Of a stretch of 30,371 bases of DNA, positions 25,690 to 30,371 are shown in pieces. How positions within the stretch are numbered: position 1 is the first letter of the stretch; every line of letters begins with the position of its first letter. Source of the DNA: CAYFWF01 sp964346815 (GTDB taxonomy: Bacteria > Acidobacteriota > Aminicenantia > Aminicenantales > Aminicenantaceae); the NCBI GenBank assembly GCA_964346815.1, contig CAYFWF010000015.1, positions 1 through 30,371 on the forward strand. Reading direction: 5' to 3'. The notes under the pieces are model-generated. The model saw only the letters and a program-made list of their open reading frames with translations, ran no database searches and was not told where the DNA came from. The position numbers and the translations under genes were made by a program.

Positions 25690-26472
25690 CTATTTTTCCT
25701 GGGGCATGTAAGAAAGGTCTGGCCGTACCATCCCTGTTCTGTACTCATACTTGCGGAAGAGATCCATGCACTTGGACCAGACTTCCATGATTTCTTCTCC
25801 ATAAGCTTCATGGAATTCATCCGACTGTGTCCAGAAGTCGCCGGCACTCTTACCGAATTCGAGATAAACATAGATCGGCATATCTGCCCCCAATATGCCG
25901 GCATAAGTATCCCATCCGCCTCCGTAATTCTTCTCTTTACAGATGTCTCCGATCTCCTTGAAGTACTTCGCTACCTCTTCTTCCTTTCCTCCGAGCACAT
26001 GGCAGTAACCCATGTAAATGAAATTCTCCTCTCCGGGTTTCAGCGTTGGACTTTCGGGATGATAAGACATCTCCGGCACATGAAGATAACAAGAATACCG
26101 GACGTGTTTGTATGTTCCTACGACTTGTTCCCCGATGGCTTGAGCATTTTCCTTTCCGATTTTGCTCTCCCATTCCTCGAGAGCTTCAAAAAAACTGTCC
26201 AGCGCGGCGTAATTGTCGATCTCCCAGATAAAGAAGTAGTGAAAGTCATCGGTGCTGAAGGCGGTCCACGGATAGGGAAAACTGTGGGTGTCGAGCACTT
26301 TCAGTACATTTTTGACATATGCCTCATATTCAGCGGCCATGGACGGTGCACAGACGACTTCTTCGACGAAGAAAAGCTGTGGTTTCGGTTCCTCAGCCTG
26401 GGCCAGGCTGGAAAAGAGCAGAAGAACGGCCACCAGGCCAATCCCAAGAATAATAGAAACCTTACCCTTCAT
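25690..26472 (-). CDS. Exported protein of unknown function (paralogue of the gene at 95-874)
   Basis: 260 aa with a signal peptide (about 1-26, AQA cleavage) and a strong AAAGGAGG ribosome site. Sequence and length follow the 259-aa product at 95-874: N-terminal MKGKVSII versus MKSKVSII, an early DDFHYFFIWEID block, a repeated aromatic half starting near ENFIYMGYCHVLGGKEEEV, and the C-terminal YRTGMVRPDLSYMPQEK. The internal similarity of the two halves (VEEVVCAPSMAAEYEAYVKN and GYCHVLGGKEEEVAKYFKEI) hints at a duplicated ferredoxin-like (dimeric alpha/beta-barrel) unit, each starting with a strand then helix. No catalytic residues are evident. Divergent from the S9 peptidase gene, so the two may share a control region. 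Confidence 0.87.
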   Translation of the reverse strand: MKGKVSIILGIGLVAVLLLFSSLAQAEEPKPQLFFVEEVVCAPSMAAEYEAYVKNVLKVLDTHSFPYPWTAFSTDDFHYFFIWEIDNYAALDSFFEALEEWESKIGKENAQAIGEQVVGTYKHVRYSCYLHVPEMSYHPESPTLKPGEENFIYMGYCHVLGGKEEEVAKYFKEIGDICKEKNYGGGWDTYAGILGADMPIYVYLEFGKSAGDFWTQSDEFHEAYGEEIMEVWSKCMDLFRKYEYRTGMVRPDLSYMPQEK

Positions 26473-26772
26473 AAAAAACCTCCTTTTGTTGTTTTAAGGG
26501 ATGGAAATTGGCCGCCTTGAAAAGAAAAAATTTACCTCATCCCCTCATGATCCTATTTATCTATATCAAAAGCGAAATCAGATAGCAAGATTTATTTTCT
26601 GCCCGACCGGCGGCTTTCGGACATTCTCCTCTTCTGCAATCCCATACTTGCAATACCGGTATATTTCACATCCCCAGCCTTGTATCTTTCCAGAAAAAAC
26701 CGTATAAATGAAATTCTTCAATGTCATGGAACAGCCGTGACTTCACCTATCAAGGAAGGAGGGAAAAATCAT
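26473..26772. other. Divergent region upstream of the S9 peptidase
   Basis: 300 bp without a credible gene. A 10-bp palindrome ATACCGGTAT lies at 26653-26662. Reading the peptidase from 26680 instead of 26773 would bury its signal peptide, so I treat 26680-26772 as leader. Confidence 0.4.
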
Positions 26773-29070
<2,298 letters not shown>

Positions 29071-29097
29071 TTTCCTTTTCTGTATAAATCAGCTGCC

Positions 29098-29117
29098 AGC
29101 AGTTTAACGCTGCTTTT
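29098..29117 (+). terminator. Weak terminator after the S9 peptidase
   Basis: AGCAG (29098-29102) and CTGCT (29110-29114) form a 5-bp stem followed by a few T residues, 27 bp after the stop. Confidence 0.3.
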
Positions 29118-29273
29118 GATTATGTGTGCAGAGAGAAGGGTTACAGTAAAACGGGAAAAATTCGAAAGCACATTTTCGATCAAGTGATGTATCGCATATG
29201 AGAATACAAAGTAAAATGTCTCGTCAATGTTTATGGTTAAGAGTTTAAATACACGTAGAAAATATTTATACTA

Positions 29274-29302
29274 TTGACTGATATATCGAGTTATGATATA
29301 TA
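29274..29302 (+). promoter_or_regulatory. Promoter of the higBA remnant with overlapping palindrome
   Basis: TTGACT (29274-29279) and TATATA (29297-29302) are 17 bp apart. Between and over them lies the perfect inverted repeat ATATATC (29281-29287) / GATATAT (29295-29301) with a 7-bp spacer, a likely HigA operator. A start about 7 bp beyond -10 would fall at or just inside the toxin ATG. Confidence 0.5.
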
Positions 29303-29306
29303 AATT

Positions 29307-29387
29307 ATGATAAAGAATTTTAGCAATAGAACAGCTCAAGATATTTATGATGGAATCAACAGTAAAGTGGATTACCACAGGAGATGA
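29307..29387 (+). pseudogene. higB: HigB toxin with its middle deleted
   Basis: A 26-codon frame, ATG to TGA, ending 3 bp before higA. Residues 1-20 (MIKNFSNRTAQDIYDGINSK) match the start of HigB/RelE-type toxins of the HigBA family, usually about 92 aa with MI.SF...GTEDIF.G..SK. They are followed at once by VDYHRR, which matches the usual toxin C terminus (EIVDYH) plus two residues. About 65-70 central codons, which carry the fold and catalytic residues, are missing and the reading frame is kept. The higA ribosome site (AGGAGA) overlaps the toxin end, as in intact operons. The product can hardly be an active mRNA interferase. Confidence 0.75.
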
Positions 29388-29390
29388 AAA

Positions 29391-29702
29391 ATGCTTCCAA
29401 AAAATAGACCGCCGACTCATCCAGGGGAGATGCTCCTAAAGGAATTTCTTGAGCCTTCTGGAATAACACAATTGGAATTGGCTCGACATTTGGGCTGGAC
29501 TTATGCAAGACTGAATGAGATCATCAATGGACGAAGGGGAATCTCAGCAGAATCTGCACTTGCCTTGGGGGATTCTCTAGGCACAGGACCGGAATTCTGG
29601 TTGAATCTTCAGAGGGATTGGAACCTCTGGCACAGCATGCGTGTACATAAAAAGATTCCCAAGCTGCAAAAGATGGCCTCCCAACAAGCAGCTACTTCCT
29701 AA
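29391..29702 (+). CDS. higA: HigA-type antitoxin (XRE helix-turn-helix), orphaned
   Basis: 103 aa. NRPPTHPGEMLLKEFLEPSG followed by ITQLELARHLGWTYARLNEI and NGRRGISAESALALGDSLGTGPEFWLNLQ is the signature of HigA/VapI antitoxins; the HTH covers about residues 25-65. It starts 3 bp after the toxin remnant, with AGGAGA at good spacing. The normal job is to bind and neutralise HigB and repress the operon by binding the palindrome at 29281-29301. With HigB internally deleted, it can only act as a DNA-binding repressor, possibly of its own promoter or as an antidote to another HigB elsewhere. The gene itself looks undamaged. Confidence 0.92.
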   Translation: MLPKNRPPTHPGEMLLKEFLEPSGITQLELARHLGWTYARLNEIINGRRGISAESALALGDSLGTGPEFWLNLQRDWNLWHSMRVHKKIPKLQKMASQQAATS

Positions 29703-30047
29703 TATAATAAACTACTTGAAGGAGAAATCATTTCTCCCCTTCCTCTGGCTTAAGCTTCCTGCCAAACTGCTGGCGTTAAGCAGAAATCGCACTGATCAGG
29801 ATTTCGATCCTCTGGTAAGGCACCTGAATTTGAAAGCAGTAAAATTGTAACTCCAAGCAGGGGCCGCTCGGTCAGCCACTACAGGCAATTTGGATTCCTG
29901 CTCTCTGTCCTTTTCATTGTGTTAATGTGATAAAGATCTCTAATCTTTTTCGGGAATGATACCTCTCTGTAAGAGTGAGTTAATCTTCCTTTAATATCAA
30001 GGGGCCTTCTTTTTGTGGTAAGATATGTGATGTGAAGAGAAGGTATA
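29703..30047. other. Non-coding stretch between higA and the truncated MNT gene
   Basis: 345 bp. An inverted repeat GGAGAAAT / ATTTCTCC lies at 29721-29728 and 29730-29737, 18 bp after the higA stop. The plus frame up to the TAA at 29850 ends LLALSRNR, DFDPLVRHLN, LKAVKL, faintly like the tail of a PIN-domain toxin; there is no start or ribosome site. Nothing else is recognisable. Confidence 0.4.
29721..29737 (+). terminator. Inverted repeat after higA
   Basis: GGAGAAAT and ATTTCTCC flank one base, giving a six-pair hairpin with a five-base loop just downstream of higA. No T-run follows, so terminator function is unproven. Confidence 0.4.
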
Positions 30048-30281
30048 ATGAACCTCAACGATGCCGAGAAGAAACTCATCGAAAAATTTAAAAGCATTAT
30101 AGAAGCTTTAGTGGGAGCAGATAACGTCAGATTGTATCTTTTCGGATCAAAGGCCAGAGGAGACTCAGATCGTCATTCCGATATAGACATTGCGATTATT
30201 ATTAAAGGCCTCACAAGAGAGCAAAAAAATCTGATTCTTGAGGATATCGCTGCCTTTGAATTTGAGAATATCATGTTTTGA
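30048..30281 (+). pseudogene. Truncated MNT nucleotidyltransferase
   Basis: 77 aa after an AGAAGG site. The N-terminal nucleotidyltransferase motif is intact (G33-S34-x10-D45-x-D47, FGSKARGDSDRHSDIDIAII), but the frame ends at ENIMF, before the strand that normally brings the third catalytic carboxylate (a PVDLV-like block) and the last helix; full-length relatives are about 100-140 aa. The frame runs straight into an out-of-frame piece of a HEPN gene, so the junction of the two genes has been lost or frameshifted. It is unrelated in sequence detail to the intact pair at 21784-22275 beyond the family motif. It might still fold partly, but activity is unlikely. Confidence 0.7.
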
Positions 30282-30371
30282 GGCAGCGTGTTTATTGTTC
30301 GAAAGTGGCTACATAAATGATGCGCTGTCCAGGCTGTATTATTTCGTTTTGTATCATATAAGAGCAGCTCT
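30274..30371 (+). pseudogene. Partial HEPN-domain gene, 5' end lost, runs off the window
   Basis: Read one base out of frame with the truncated MNT gene, positions 30277 onward give FEAACLLFESGYINDAL then SRLYYFVLYHIRAAL. This matches the second helix region of HEPN proteins (LEAA.LLLE.G.Y.DAVSRAYYA.FHAAKALL). The first helix and start codon are missing: upstream in this frame lies MNT coding sequence. The gene continues past 30371, so whether its 3' part and R-x4-6-H motif survive cannot be seen. Confidence 0.7.

Noticed and set aside
25810..26520. 236-codon plus-strand open frame
   Set aside because: Antisense to the exported paralogue, which has a signal peptide, a strong ribosome site and a homologue in the window.
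26680..26772. Upstream extension of the S9 peptidase
   Set aside because: No ribosome site at 26680, and it would place 31 residues before an evident signal peptide; 26773 has AAGGAGGG.

Overview
This window looks like a chromosomal segment of a Gram-negative bacterium from the Acidobacteriota / Candidatus Aminicenantes neighbourhood. That placement is inference from gene content. The pointers are three zinc-ribbon serine/threonine kinases with sensor or TPR tails, an orphan MacB/FtsX-type permease, many short exported proteins, strong GGAGG ribosome sites and moderate GC. No rRNA, tRNA, CRISPR array or phage module was seen.

Layout. Positions 95-3528 (minus strand) hold an exported protein of unknown function, a SnoaL-like exported protein, an exported ankyrin protein and, 20 bp upstream of the ankyrin gene, a seven-helix membrane protein ending in a LuxR-type DNA-binding domain. 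A large ABC-type permease (3720-6125) diverges from that regulator. Next come an exported proline-iminopeptidase-like hydrolase, a small membrane protein, and a minus-strand set of a four-part kinase/PEGA/SUMF1/hydrolase fusion (9441-12539), an M55 D-aminopeptidase and a cupin. A decayed antitoxin start (12683), a lactate permease, an exported serine hydrolase with membrane tail, a second kinase (TolB-like + TPR) and a MATE exporter follow. A nucleotidyltransferase/HEPN pair (21377-22275) sits between the intact MATE gene and a broken partial copy of it. A third kinase (22638-25031), a DinB-like protein, a paralogue of the first exported protein and an S9 dipeptidyl-peptidase-type enzyme (26773-29070) complete the core. 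The last kilobase is a graveyard of toxin-antitoxin loci.

Themes. (1) Signalling: three kinases share one N-terminal zinc-ribbon design but carry different outputs. One places a SUMF1-like domain and an alpha/beta hydrolase on the far side of the membrane from its kinase. (2) Peptide use: the S9 peptidase, the iminopeptidase-like hydrolase and the M55 enzyme all carry export signals, which suggests extracytoplasmic peptide breakdown (inference). (3) Toxin-antitoxin decay: one intact-looking MNT/HEPN pair, a HigA whose HigB partner has lost its middle, an MNT/HEPN pair damaged at the gene junction, and an RHH antitoxin stump. (4) Genome fluidity: a partly deleted MATE copy and two copies of a short hairpin (REP/MITE-like) repeat.

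The strongest candidates for something undescribed are the kinase-PEGA-SUMF1-hydrolase fusion and the 7TM-LuxR regulator coupled to an exported ankyrin protein. The HigB deletion is the cleanest molecular fossil. All family assignments are by eye, without database searches.
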